The notes: a model not told the origin generated them from the sequence alone. Shown: positions 49,749 through 63,200, numbered from the stretch's first letter. The stretch is 64,000 bases of DNA from Rotaria macrura (GCA_900239685.1 OENT01000887.1:1-64000); one strand, 5' to 3'. Numbers and translations: made by a program.

Positions 49749-49958
49749 TTAGGATTTGACGAACGTTATGCGTACCACTATAGCTCTCCAAAAATGACTG
49801 CAAATGTGTAATTTATGTATTTTTTCTACTGACTTTGCATAGTAGAAACTGCAACAATGGAGGCCAGTTATCTCTGCCTTCTCAACTAAACCGAGGAAAT
49901 GCTGAGTTTCCTTTAAAAATCTTAAAACATGACAACAGAAACCCTGCTTTTTTAGCAC
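49749..49958 (-). pseudogene. Possible Ty3/gypsy reverse-transcriptase relic
   Basis: The 69-codon frame contains LKETQHFLGLV followed, 15 residues later, by YAKSVEKIHKL. Gypsy-type polymerases carry a similar FLGL...YRRFI...YAKI..PL.KL signature after the RT active site. Here the central YYRRFI part is replaced and no YLDD box, RNase H or integrase could be found nearby, so it is at best a small, decayed fragment. Alternative: chance resemblance. Confidence 0.28.
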
Positions 49959-52784
49959 AATATCGTGTCAATTCAAGGATGATAAGACAGTCGGTCGTCG
50001 TTTTAATAAAAAGAACAACACTAAATAGGTTTATATTAATTCCTCAAGTCGAAGCGTCTTTTATTATTGAGTCGAACATAATCTATTCTCAAAGAATCAA
50101 GAAAAAAAGATTAGGTAAAACAAAAATAAGCTTGCTTTTTTGGAGAAGAAAAAGAATAGCTAACTTTATCACGAGACTTAACAAGGTTTTTTAGTTTTTC
50201 GCAACAATGAGCTGGTGTATTGGATGTAAAATTTATATACACGTAAGCAGTTCTTCAAGGTCTAATCAAGTACTCATCAATTGATAAAAACATCATTCTA
50301 AGTTTGTATAATTTATTTCACATATAAAGGCGATGTTTGTTGATGATAGTTTTTCTAGTTAAACTTTCGATTTCGTTAGACAAAATTTGATACTATGTAC
50401 AGTATTGTATTTTGAAAAACATCTCTTTTTGAAAGCATACTAAGAAACAAGACTAATTTCTCATGTGAAATAAAAACCATACATATTTACAATGATAAAT
50501 AAGAAATCATCGGATACGAATTTAATTGAAGAGGAAGAAAATTTCGAATTTTAATCATCATTAGATTATAGCTCGTACTGAAATATATTATTTCAATTAT
50601 TTTTAGAAAGTTTTTATTTCAACGATACAGACTCATCGAAAAACTACTGTTTAATCGACTAAAATAAACGAAATACGAAGAATACATAAACCTAATATAA
50701 GCGTGATGTTGACGAGACGAAGTACTTCTCCGTTGAGAAAAAGAATAAATTTCAATTGACCTTCTTGTTTTTTCATTTGTGACCTTGATTTTTACTTCTT
50801 AGATCCAATCTACATGTTCCATTATATGCTGAAAGAATAAAAACGTTGTGAAACATGAATATATTTCCCATGAATGACGCGAACTTTATTTGGCTTGAAA
50901 ATACACTACCGAAATCATAGTATTCAATGAAAATAAATAGTTGTTTGAAGAGGAGGTGTGTCGAATTCACACCTTCCGACCACAGTTTTGTTAATAATTT
51001 CACTAACAGTGTTGATAAATTTGATTCAAATCATGTTTTAATTGCATTCGAGTGTCGGCATAAGAGATGATAATCAGATTTTTTTTATGTTTCAGATTAT
51101 TGAAGCACTTGACACATTCATCGACATTTGATTATTGAATGAACGTTATATATGATGACGTGCCACTTGAATATTCATCATTTTAATTGTTTTCTAGGTT
51201 GGGACCAGTGTCAAATTAGTCGACAAAAAATACCATAAACTATACAACAGTAACAAGATCGTTATGAATTCCTGTACTTAGCTTTAACTGGTGTTATAAT
51301 ATCACGAAGTTCCTGTTCTAGTTGTATCTTTCTCTGTTGATGTGATGTGTAATTAATGAAGAGCTGTAACTGATATGACTTGAAACTCAAGCGTGTATTA
51401 AATTATTTGTCAATAGTTTCTTTTTGCTTTAATTATTGTCATTGTTTGAGTTCTTTATCTTTTTTGCATACTACTGTGCTTCACAATTCTTTTGCTAGTT
51501 GCTAAAAGAAAATGAATGCGTAGAATATTACTCATAAATATTTAATTTCCATATTGCATAACATATTGTATTGCCTCCTGATAGTAGGAAATTTTCACTC
51601 TTCTTATCGAATCGTTGTTGTACATGAATCCGTGAATGAGAGGAAATAGCAAGTGTCCGTCCTTATTAGAAATATGTTTGGCTTATTTATATTCGTAGTA
51701 GGATCATTAGATGCCGAAAAGCAGTTAGACCGTACATTTTAAGATAAATACTGTGTGGCACAACTCTAAAATGAACGGAAAAGTTGTAAAACAAAAAATC
51801 AGAAATATTAATCAATACCATAGCAAATTTTTCAACGCAGTAATTTCTATTGCTTTATTGTGTTACAAGGAAAAAAGCATAAATTTTTCTATTGTGGTTA
51901 AACTAAACTGTATTGAAAATAGATTTAAAAAATGTTTTAACTTTATGTCAAATGTATTAAAAATAATGTTAGGCAGTGTTTAGGTGCGCTCTTTTTCTAT
52001 ACACCACACCTTCATCTTCTTACTTTAGAAGAGAAGACATTTTTCGACACCTCTAGATTGCATCTTGTCCGAGCTAAACGCTGTGACTTCTTCGACACAT
52101 TGTTTTTCAATGATTTCGAAAGACATGAGAGCTAATACGGTCGTTCAAGCAATATTCGAGGCAGTTGATCATATTCTATTCATGTTACAAGAATGATTTA
52201 GTTTGACTACAGTCTTAGGACTTCAAGCAAGGTTTTATTATCGCTGAGCGCTGTAACACAACAGATCCTGTTTCTTTTTTGCAGGGCTGCTCATAAATTT
52301 CTAACTATTTTAGAAAGAATTTCTTCATATTTTTGTTCAGATAGAAAAAAACAAGAAACAGGCGTAGCGCTGTAACACGTTTTTGCTGACCAAAATCGAG
52401 ACACTTAACGTACTTAAACATATTTTATTTTCATATATATATATTGATTATTGCCATGCATACATTGTCCTATGAAAAAATATCGAATTGCTATATCGTG
52501 AAGGAAGTTGATTAACTCTACCACAAGTAACAAATTGTACAAGAACGTAAAGGTTGCCCATTCAGATGGAAGCAAAATTAAATAGGTGGGTTTGAAAATT
52601 TTATAAGGTGGATTTTCCGAGGGGGAACTGTTTATTTTCTGATTCCTTTCTGTCTTTTCATCATCGGACGAAAAATTCAGGATGTTTTCGAATAGACTAT
52701 TGTCATCACTAAAGAGCATGGCAGTCAAAGTTTTAATACGGATTAATGTCTGCGAGGGAAAGTTCATTTTCTCATAGCCAAGAT

Positions 52785-52965
52785 TGTCGATGATTGCCAT
52801 TGATTATCACTGATTGCTTTCAGTTTCTTGATTGTCAGATAATGGATTTTAGTTGTATCTGATATTAAGTTTAGTTTTTATAATTTAGTACAATAACAAT
52901 CATGCTTAAACAGGGAACTAATTCTCTGATTGCTAATGATTGTCAATGATTGTTTTCATTGCAAA
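52785..52965. repeat. TGATTG word island
   Basis: Two blocks (52785-52850 and 52920-52965) contain many TGATTG, GATTGTCA and ATTGCC words in direct orientation, separated by 70 bp of ordinary sequence. Confidence 0.35.
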
Positions 52966-55134
52966 CAGCTTTTTCCCTCTTGGGATTTCAATGCTGAAAC
53001 CAATTTTTTAAAGATAAAAGATCAACTTCATAATCAGCGTATAAAACTACATCTCTTCATGCATTCAAATCTGTCTCTCATGAAAAAAAGACTTTTGAAC
53101 AACTTGATCAGTGAAGCGTTACGTTACATGGACAAGTCAACTGTCAATATTTTTACTTCGACTTTTTGAGTTTCAATGTTTTGCCACCTAACCGAATGAA
53201 GGCAATCTATGTCAAAGTTTCTAAAAAGTTCGTCTATTATAAGGTCATGAAGTATTTTAACGATGTTTTACTAAATTTTGTAAGAATGTCAAACGTTTAA
53301 TTGAAAGATTCGCAAAATATGTCCTCTAGTGATACTTCGAAAAAGCGTAACATAAACCTAACAAAAAATGACCAAACAGTATTGTTTTGAATTTAGATAC
53401 AGAAGCTTTTCAGACGTGGCCTAATTGCCTATATTGCAAATTCAGCGAAATGTTCACATCATATTAGGAATATCATATTTCATGCCATATCACTTGTTTC
53501 TCATACGATGATTATGAACACATTTTGAAGTTCATAGTACAAATATCTCTCTTTATATCAAGGAGGAGGAAACAGCTGATTTCTGTGAATTAAATCAGAA
53601 AAATCAATAAAGCAAAATCAATAAAATCAGATTTGAACTGTCTCTCCCTAGATAGATATTTCGAACAGCAAGGATACCAAATTTTATCATTTTAATCGAG
53701 TCACTGATGTTTTTGATTTGTCGTTTTTATAAATTTTTTTGAGTTAATATTGATTTCAAATTAATAAAATCAGTTGTTTAGCCTTACTGTATATAATTAT
53801 TTACTGAGCCATAAAATTGAAGTATTCATTATTTCAAGTTTTTATTTATTATTCTCCAAAACATAGAGAAAAGGATCTGAATGGTTGCATCAAATTGCAT
53901 CGCATGAATGATGACTGAAATAAATACAATACATTTTTATCATTAACTATACAAAAACGATCTTTATGCAGTAGTCCAATCATAAAACATACTCTATCCA
54001 TATGAGTTCTCGCTAGTACAAAAACGTTGAAATCTAACTCATGAATCAATAGTTGCGAATGGATATAGAAGAAACACAATCTAAATATTTCATAATTGTC
54101 ATAGACATATATATTTGACTATTCTAACATCAACATCCAACCTGGAAAAAAAATAATCCAGCTTGCAGCAGGATTACGCCTAGATGATCAATGACGTTGA
54201 CTGAGACAATTGACTGATAAATGCAAAATAGTTGGCTAAAAAAAACATACGAGACACGTAGAATGACATGTGTTCAGGTACACAAAAGTGTAACAAACAA
54301 CAACTTTTTCGAATAGTATGAAGCTGTTACCGTATGCTTAAAATTTTCCGATAAGTTTTATGAGAAGAAAACTAAATTATGCATGTAAAATCACCGTTCT
54401 AATTTCTTCTTCAGCTGAGAATTTCCTACCCAATTTTTATAACATCAGCATACCGTCTCACAGAATATATCATGTTATGAGTTTGATAGCAAATTTTACT
54501 TATAACGCAACCTAAGGATGCATATCCTCTAACAGAGACTATTCAGCTAAAATGTATATTTTCCTCTGAGCATATCGAATCATCAATAGAGAGTCAATAT
54601 GTTTAGCAGATGTATAAAAGAAAAACTTAGTTTTTCTATAGATTTATTGATTGAGAAAGAAAAATTTCATAACAATTGGTATTTTTACTAAACGCTAGAG
54701 GTCTTCAAAGCTCCTATAATAAAACGTAGAATGATAAATTTTTATGCGGAATTCTTTTCTACGACATAGATAAAGTAGTAGAAAGAATTCCGTCAGGCTA
54801 TCATAGAATGATATAAGCAACATGTATAAAGAGAAAGCAACGGCTAACTCATTCATATAATATTCGGAACAAATAAACGATGAACGAAATTCATTCCATC
54901 GTTAAATTATGTTGATCAAAGCGAAATCTAAAGTGGAAGAAATGTTAAAACAAATACCTATTCAACAAAATTTACATGTTTACCGATTATAATCAGAACA
55001 CATATGAACAGTTAGTGTTGTATCTTTTTCGACATAAATTCATAAATAAGCTCATTTCATTGTCGAAGCGACGATAGCCTAATAATCAAGGGGAAAACTA
55101 CTGATTCAACTTAGATGAAACTCAAAATTAGGGC

Positions 55135-55256
55135 TGTAAAGCTCACGCTCATCGACTCTCATATGAGCTGCTCATGAGCGATTTCGGCTCACGCTCACTG
55201 TGAGCGGTATTGGGCTCTCGTTCATGAGCGCTCATATGACCGTGAGCATTTGACAG
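55135..55256. repeat. GCTCATGAG/GCTCACG word island
   Basis: Opens with TTAGGGCTGTAAAGCTCACG and continues with TCATATGAGCTGCTCATGAG, CTCACGCTCACTGTGAGCGG and GCGCTCATATG. The words are largely palindromic so both strands read alike. The TAGGGCTG edge resembles the TAGGRGTGG edge of the AACTTTA islands. Confidence 0.55.
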
Positions 55257-56929
55257 TCAAAGAATACGAAATCGCCCCTGATCATTTGGGGCAACCTTAT
55301 TCCTCAAAAAACGGCATTCACAATTTTTGAGCCTATGGGGCACCCCTCAGGTATCATGAAAAATATACTTTTATACTCATGGATCAAAACCATATTTACT
55401 TGTAGATTCAGACATGCTGATTACGAATATCATAACGAGAGCCCCAGAAAACCTTTCATCAATGAAATAGCTCTAGTCACTTAATTAACCTTTGTTCTTT
55501 ATTGGCAACCTAATAGAATAACTATCAATTAAAATTTAATGGAAAACATCTTTTCTGAACCAAAGTTTCGAGTTCTCTACCAATCTGAATCTTTCACACA
55601 GAAAAACTGTAGCATGTGGAAAAAATGGCCATCTTAATGCAGAAATCAATCCTCATTTTTTAATATTTAGATTTTTTTCGATGGCTTTTTGTGAAGCCGC
55701 TCTTGACAGAACGTCAAATTTGAACCATAAGGCTGGTTATTCAGGTTCTATTGATTGATAATCTTAAAAATAGCGATAATGATTTGAAGCATGATTGAAA
55801 TCTCATATTTAAATAGAAATAGGCTTCTTTCATTTGATTTGAGTATACATATGTTTGACATTCAGCAGCGAGATCGGCCTTTTTCTATGGCGTGAAACTA
55901 GCACTATATATGTCGCGGTTAAATTATGGAAAGTATTGAGTTTGATGGTCTATACATGCAATCCCTAATAATGTTCATAGTACCCACGGAATTTTTCAAA
56001 GGAAAAAGATTTTATGCGTTGCTACTGCTGAGTATTGCAACGTCAACAAAAATCCCCGATTCTCAAAGTTTTCGATTGTTCGAATCTTGAGATATCTTTC
56101 GATTCCAGAGGATATCGAGTGTCGATGTGGATAAAGATAGAACCTGAGCCCCAATTCTCTCGAACTCCATAATTAATTCACATTGCAATCGAAAGGTTTT
56201 CATTTTATGAATCTTCCTAAACATAATCAGCTACCAGCATGAATATTATGAAAAGCATTGGATCAACCACTTCTATTTCCTTCCATGTTCCTCATTCAAT
56301 CATGAGTTAAAATCATATTAGTGATTACTACATAAGAATTCCTGTTTTGAAGAGAGAAATGAGCCTCTTCTCAGCCATGCATTTCATAAAAGAACCATCC
56401 ACTCAAATGAAACGTGTGATCTTGATACATTTTACGTTCTTTCGCTGAAAATGTTGCTCTTATCTTTCTAGTAGAAGCGCAACATTCGTTATCTTTTGTT
56501 GACATAAATATAGAGCAAAGAAAACGAAATAGAATCCACCACAAAAAATTCTTCACTAAAGCAATACACGCACGGAGTGGCATAAATAAAAATTATTTGT
56601 AAAGGTAAAATTTCACAGACGCATGTTGGTAGATGTTCTATTCTCGTCTGCCTACCAATAAAACATTTATTCTGAGTTGAACTCCTATCAAGATCTAGTA
56701 AGGCCCTACCTGTGAAAACTTTGGCTGATTTTAATCGAATTATTCTGCAAGAAAGTGAAAATTAAAATCGATTGATAATTTTGATTAGCATTGTTCATGG
56801 CGTAGCCATTATTTGATGTTGTTACTCATTCAGTGTGCAATTTTCGAATTAAAATTGATTACCTTCAGCAGTGTCACATATCCAGAATATCGAAAAGATG
56901 GATAAATGCAATGAGAAACTGAATATGCC

Positions 56930-57300
56930 ATCTACAGTAACCGACACAGTAAACCTATCACACTCACCACAACTTACACAGACTACCGACGGTTAATAGC
57001 GCAACGCTGAATCTCCTAGCTTCTCCCAATAACAAGTGTTTTCGAGATTGGCTACGCGGAAGTTGCTCAAGATAAACGTGTCCGTAGAGAGATAAGGGAA
57101 ATACCTCTAAGGGAGGCCAACAAAACGTGTGTTTGTTCTAACGTCTTATTACACGGAATAGTATTGCGGTCGTATCTGGGTCGCACTGCAATACGGAGAT
57201 AAATAAAACTAATGTGCTATACTAAAAGAAATTCGATCATCATTAACGAAGTTCTCCAGACGACGGAATGCGCGCAGCATTCATCTAAACAGGTGCTTCA
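56930..57300. mobile_element. GC-richer block, possible LTR or transposon remnant
   Basis: The base composition is clearly less AT-rich than the flanks. It contains GAGATAAATAAAACT (poly(A)-signal-like) after a CGGTCGTATCTGGGTCGC segment, in the arrangement expected of an LTR R/U5 region. No terminal repeats, primer-binding site or polymerase were found, so this is only a suggestion. Confidence 0.2.
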
Positions 57301-57560
57301 TACTAAAAGAACTAGAATTTTAAGGGAATTTTAAAAAGTTCTTCCGGGCAACATAACGGAAGAACCTTTTAGGTCCAACGCATGACTTTAAAAGGTGCGG
57401 TATTAAAGCTACAAAACCTTTTCAAAATTAACAAAACCAAAGAGGTTTTGCAGCTTACAAACTTAACCTTTTAAAATTCCCTACTGAACCGAAAAAGGTT
57501 CTCCCAGTGTGCCTGCTGTAGGAACCTTTTTAAGTTCTGTAAAAACCTGTCTTTTTAGAG
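57300..57560. repeat. AACCTTTT/AAAAGGTT word island
   Basis: Repeated AAAGAAC, AAGTTCTTCC, GAACCTTTTAGG, AAAACCTTTTC, AAGAGGTTTTG and TTAACCTTTTAA words on both strands. The minus-strand ORF at 57481-57759 partly runs through it and is therefore doubtful. Confidence 0.5.
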
Positions 57561-57889
57561 TTTGGTGCCAATGAAAGCGAAGGCGCTCATCTTGATAACG
57601 CATGTATCTTGAGACGAAGCGATAGTAAAAAACTTTGAGGGACTCGTCACCAAAAACCAAGGGTCTCCCAGATGTGGATGCCACGGAAGGCGAACGAACC
57701 GGTATCGACACAGCGTGAATCTCTGCAGACGTCGATGCAGAAGAAGCTTTAAAGATCACTCAACACTTACCCGAACTTTGTATAGGTGTTCTTCGAAACT
57801 CTATCGATCCCATCGTTAAAGGATAGCATTCGAGGCGAATGCGTCTCTAAACAATTTTTAAGCGCGGAAATTTGTAAGAAGATGACAAC

Positions 57890-58045
57890 GTGAGATGCAA
57901 CTTCTCACTAAGAGAACTGCTTGCAGATGCCGCGTCTCTTACAGAGATCCTGCTTCTCACGAGGGAGAGGCATCTCTGGAGGGTCCCCTGGAGTAGACAA
58001 TCTTGAAAATATTTCTCAGCCTGAGAAGCTAGGAGAAGCTGACAA
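57890..58045. repeat. TTCTCA/GAGATGC word island
   Basis: Alternating GAGATGC, TTCTCAC, AGAGAAC, TCTCTTACAGAGA and GAGAAGC words, GC-richer than its surroundings. It includes GCATCTC/GAGATGC complements. Confidence 0.4.
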
Positions 58046-58279
58046 CGTCAGATGGAGAATAATCCAAAGGGGGTCCGTATAAGAGTTTCCTTTATTTTGA
58101 GAGAGCCGAGTCTAATATGATTGTCAGTTATATCGATGATGCTGACTTCTTCAGCTTCCCCCGATTTTCTGGATCTGTGACGCGGTTTATTATTTTGCAG
58201 CAAAATCAAGATTTTAAATCCTTAATAATTTCGATTTTTGCGTAAAATAATAAGTTTTATTACGAAAATTGCACACTGG

Positions 58280-58548
58280 AGGAGTAACAACTAGGAGTGG
58301 CACTTTAACTTTAAAACAATTTAAGAAAGTGGTTAAAGTTAATGTTAAAGCTTACTCACTTTAACTTTAAACTTTAAACTTAAAGTTAAAGTACCATACT
58401 TTAAACTTTAAAGTTAAAGTTAAAGTACCATACTTTAAACTTTAAAGTTAAAGTTAAGGTGAGTAAACTTTAAACTTTAAACTCAAAGTTTAAAGTACCA
58501 GACTTTAAACTTTAACTTTAAAAAATGTTAAGTTAAAGTGTAAAAATT
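58280..58548. repeat. AACTTTA/TAAAGTT word island, copy 1
   Basis: Starts TAGGAGTGGCACTTTAACTT and for about 265 bp consists almost wholly of ACTTTAACTTTAAA, TTAAAGTTAAAGT and the direct unit TTAAAGTACCATACTTTAAA. It ends at TTAAAGTGTAAAAATTC. The composition lets long stretches pair with themselves. An inverted copy lies at 63437-63625. Confidence 0.75.
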
Positions 58549-59668
58549 CTCAAACTTATCATTCAGTAGAAAGTAATGAATTTGAACCTTTGTCTAAGTA
58601 TCTCAAAATGCTGTTTAAATATTTAATTGGTAGAATCCTGAGTAAAACCTGCTTTTTGTGAAAGCATAGAAGTTTCTTAACACATCAAATGTTATCTGGA
58701 ACCACAATTAAATCATTATGGAGAGCATACTGCTATATTAGATGATAACATTTCGTCAACAGAACATCAATGTCTTTATACGCTTAATAGTATTTGGCTG
58801 ATAGCGTTAAATTGTTAGAGTTCCGATCCAATTGAATACTAAATCAGCTTCCTAAGCTAATATTTTGATCTACAGAAGATAAGTTCATACTGAAATTAGC
58901 AAGTAATGATACTGAATGATTTGTCACTCTGAGTTGTGAATAACAGAAAGACCTATTTGAAAGGTACTTATCAAATTTTGATTCTTGTCGAGAACACTCA
59001 TGGTAAAAGAGTCTAAACCCATCAATTATTTCTCGCCATTGTTTATTTAGATTTATTGAACAGAAAGAGTACGTTAGAAAGATTAGTTTAGTTTATAAAT
59101 TATGATCAATTATTTTCTAAACGGAGGAATCTATTTCTAACCTGTTTCTCAAAAGTTGTAGGTGTGTGAAATTTGAATTTTTGGCAAGAATCAAATTTAT
59201 AAAATAAGAAATCTTTCAGAAAAATGCAGATAGTTAGGCATAAGTGGTATAGTGTTGTTATGCTGTGCAGTCAGAATGATGTGGGGATGTAGACTGGTAC
59301 TAGGAATTTATTTTCTTTTATTGGAAACTGAAAATAGATTTTACTTTGGGCACATAGTGGGGCTTGGGTGGGGACTCTATGCTAGGCGCTACGCGTCCCC
59401 ATACGGTAACGCAGGAGTAATAGATGAGTAATGCTGGTGGATAAGTTATGTGCCAATGAATTCATATATACAAATGATGCATTCCCAGCAGTATGGGTGT
59501 GGGGCATGCTATTGCATCTAAACACAACAACATTAACCTGAGGCAAAGATGAACACGGACGAAGATGGCACGATCATCCTATCTCCCATCGTGCTGGACA
59601 GAAAGGATTTTAAGTTTCGTCCTGTCTTGTTGTTCGACAAGAAAACAATTATAGAGTGATAGGAAAGA

Positions 59669-59960
59669 ACCCCAGGGCAAACAACCAGATGTTAAGATCT
59701 GATAAGATTCTGCATCTGATCTTGTAAGATCAAACGAAAAATCGTACGAAAATCGTAGTCTCGGAGATCTTGCATCAGATCAGACATTCAGATTCTTGAA
59801 AGATCATACACATTTATAAGATCTTTCCAGAATCTGACTGTGAGATCTGATGCAAGATCTCAGAGACGACGATTTTTTGTCAGATTCTTGTCAGATTTCA
59901 CCAATATTCCAAGATCGTGTATGTTGTTCATAAGATCTTGTGTCAGAGTTTTCGAACTGG
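59669..59960. repeat. AGATCTGA/TCAGATC word island with CCCAGGGCA edge
   Basis: Starts CCCAGGGCAAAC and contains many AGATCTGAT, GATCTTG, CAGATTC words in both orientations. It encloses the long inverted repeat at 59749-59877. Confidence 0.6.
59749..59877. repeat. Long imperfect inverted repeat (hairpin)
   Basis: The left arm, about 59749-59805 (AAATCGTAGTCTCGGAGATC onward), is complementary to the right arm, about 59819-59877 (ending GAGACGACGATTTT). The loop is about 13 nt. By eye only about eight mismatches occur in about 56 bp. Confidence 0.75.
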
Positions 59961-60104
59961 GACGGTAGGAAAAAATTGGTCGTATTTGTCTTATAAGTTT
60001 TTTCTGAGTATGTTTTTGTAACATTCATCATCATTTTATTTGCATTATACTCATCAGCGATGATAAGAGCCACGATCGGAATAATAGTGTGTGCTATGCA
60101 ACGG

Positions 60105-60265
60105 AAATCATTCTGATAATCGAACCCGATCGTATTTTGATCGGAATCCAATCGACTTGTATACTTTTTAAAATATAACCAACAAAATCCAATCGAAATT
60201 CGGTAGTAGAAATGACTTTTTGATGCTTGTGTTGGACTTTATCAGGCCCTACTCTAGGAATCTGA
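60105..60265. repeat. ATCGGAATCC-type degenerate island
   Basis: Contains CGATCGTATTTTGATCGGAA, AATCCAATCG and CAGGCCCTACT. The last resembles AACAGGCCTCCACT inside the island at 450-786, suggesting a distant copy of the same repeat. Confidence 0.35.
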
Positions 60266-63200
60266 TGAAATCAGGCACGAACTTTCGAGCCATCTGAAGT
60301 AACGTCACCAAATGCTAATTTGTACCTAATCAAGAAAACAGGCGTTATAAAAGAAAGGGAACATTTCGGCATAAGACGGAATCAAAAACTAATAATAAAT
60401 ACTCCTTTCTACTGCAGTGGTTGTACTGCTGCAAGAAGAGCAGAAGACGAATGCTCGATTCCTCTCGAAAGATGATTATTCTTTTGTTCCGTTTTTTTTA
60501 CCATCACGTTACTTTCTCGCTGATAACTGAGTTTAACAGTATGAAAGAAAGAAGAAATAGCAATATGACTAATCCTTCGGATCAGTTTGTAGATCTGTCT
60601 CGTGAAACCCGGTATGGGATTTATTTGACCTGGTAGGTTTAGCAGCGGTAGAGATAAATGTGAAATTAGAATCTTGAAACAATATCTGATACAAACAAAA
60701 ACAACAGGTGATGTTTCTCTTTTGTTCTTTGATAATTGCTTTCAATTTTATTGGAAATCTGATCTTCACTCGTCTTTTAGGACATTATGGTAAAATAGAA
60801 AACCCAGTGAAGATATTGTGCATGGGAAATATATAGTTGAAGGTTCTCCTCTCCCTGATTAGTATTTTGCGAAAATAAAGACTTTGATTAATCGACTAAG
60901 ATCAAAATATGGCCAGGTTTTTGCGATTTAAAGCTGAAAATCGGGAAAATGTGAGTTCATTTTTATGTCGGAACATTAATAAATCCTAAAAATTCTTTTT
61001 CCGATTCTTTAAATTGCTTCGATCATCTGAGAAACCTTTTAAATTGAAACATAGTGAGAATAAAAGAAATTTTATAGAAATCTTCCCTAACACATTTACA
61101 GGCTTGTATATGATAAAAGACTGAGTGTTGGTACTGTGAAGCGAGACTAATATTCTTTCAAAATTTCTCCATCACTCTAACAACATAATGTATCGATTAA
61201 GTAGCCTTGCCTTCTTCACACAATGATCATGTCAACTCAGTAAAACTCAAAATTTTCACTTGGAAAAATATTCACTCATAATGATTGAATCATAAACAAC
61301 AAAAGTTATCTAAATGAAATTTTTTCTTCGATCTCAAACTACATTAGATTAACCTAATTAACATTAACGTATCTTTGTATTGGCCATCTACTTAGAATGC
61401 TGACAAATATTTATTAACTCTACAGGAAGTAAAACAATAGGTTTAACGAGCATCAAATAAATATGCTATAGTTGTGTTTTCTTTAACATCTTCCATCAAT
61501 CGAGTATCTCGTCACCAACGAAATGTGCTCCATCTCAGTATGGATTAAAACAGTGATTAAAATACAATAAAACGGATCCTCAGAAAATGTCAAAATCCTT
61601 ATATAAATTCTCTGTAAGGTACCGAAAGAGTTAAAAATTGTTTACCTACATGAAAATTACAGGGCCTATTTTTATCTTATAACGGCTGTATCACTGTATC
61701 GCTTATACCGCGTTATCTGCATTTTGGCACAATTTTTGTTTTTATAATTTCGATTCTTATCATAAATGCAAAATCCCTCAGCATATGCTATTTACATTCG
61801 TTGAAGTAAAATATTTAGTGTAATTAGTAAGTTGAAGATACAATTTTTCATCTTATACCTTCCTAGACGACGTCGAAGTTCAGTTACGAACCAACAGCAT
61901 TAAAAACCGTACATTATCATTATTAAAAGAATAATCACTACTTCATCAATACGACAGGACTAAAGTTAATTTCGAAAGCAGCATGTGAATATTTTAGAAC
62001 TTTAAAAGCGCTACGCAGGATCTTTTAAAGCGAAGCTTAGTTTGCGAATAGCAACAAAACTACCGAGTTCAATTTATATAGTTCCAAAAATGTGACATTT
62101 ATAGTAATCAGTTTAAATCAGACTAACGCTAAGAATTGCATATCATCAAAATCAACCGTTACAGAATGTTACTTTTTCACATTGCAGCAACAATATCTCC
62201 TCATCACAAAATATTCTATGAAATTTTTATCATAGTTGGAGACTATGATGGTCTACTATCAGTATAAATTTTGTTTATTTTCATTTAATCGAACCCGAGT
62301 TATTCAAAAAATATTGACAGTGACGGAATTTCGAAAAATGGAAGCTTTTTTAAGGGTGAGCTGAAAGTTTAGCATATTGCTACGAAACAAAACAACATGC
62401 TAATAATTGTTCTGTATAAAAGTTGCTCAGTCTTCCATAAGTTTTTAGAGTATCAGGCTATTTTTGAACTAGCCAGACTGCATTGAATGAAAAACTAAAA
62501 ATACTGTTCGTTACGGAATTTTATGTGTTATGAAATTTCACTCTTTTTACAAAAATCGAACTGTGAACTTGGATAAAAGCAATCAAAATTTAAAAATACT
62601 CCAGAACCCTGTCCAACATCTGATTCTGCATCGAATGGTATGGTTTTTACCAGAATTCAGAGGAAAAACAATTTTTACTTTTTTGACCAGCAAACTTTTC
62701 GAAAAAAATCTTACTTTAAATTTTAAACAACTAAACTGTCCACTTTGTTCAAATTTCTATGCTGATTCCACACATAACAAAGTATATGTATATTTCTGAA
62801 CAAAAACAGCATAACATATTCAATAGTCTTAAAACACGGCGATTTTCGGATACTTTTGAAATTCCGTAAAGGAGTATTTATAGGGAACATATGAGAAAAT
62901 GAAATCAAACCAGACTGAAAATGAGTGTATTCGATAGAGCTCGTTGAGGACTATCTGGAAGTGTCGTCTATATTGTGACAATTAGCAACACAAGCGAGTA
63001 AAACACATTGTAAATAAGGTTCATTATGGAATTTCATTAAAAACACAGATGGTTTGTGGGAGCATTATCTTGTTTCGTAGATACCTAACATTTGTATAAT
63101 GGTTAAATATTGAAAGAGTACCTCGTATTCTGTCAATTTATATCTAAATGAAAAGTTTTTATTCTATTCATTCGTGTTTCTTTAAAGGTATATTCCACTA

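Noticed and set aside
49835-50194. 119-codon plus-strand ORF
   Set aside because: It overlaps the possible gypsy relic on the other strand, has a basic low-complexity composition and no motif.
57481-57759. 92-codon minus-strand ORF as a gene
   Set aside because: Part of it runs through the AACCTTTT word island and it has no recognisable domain or splice partners.
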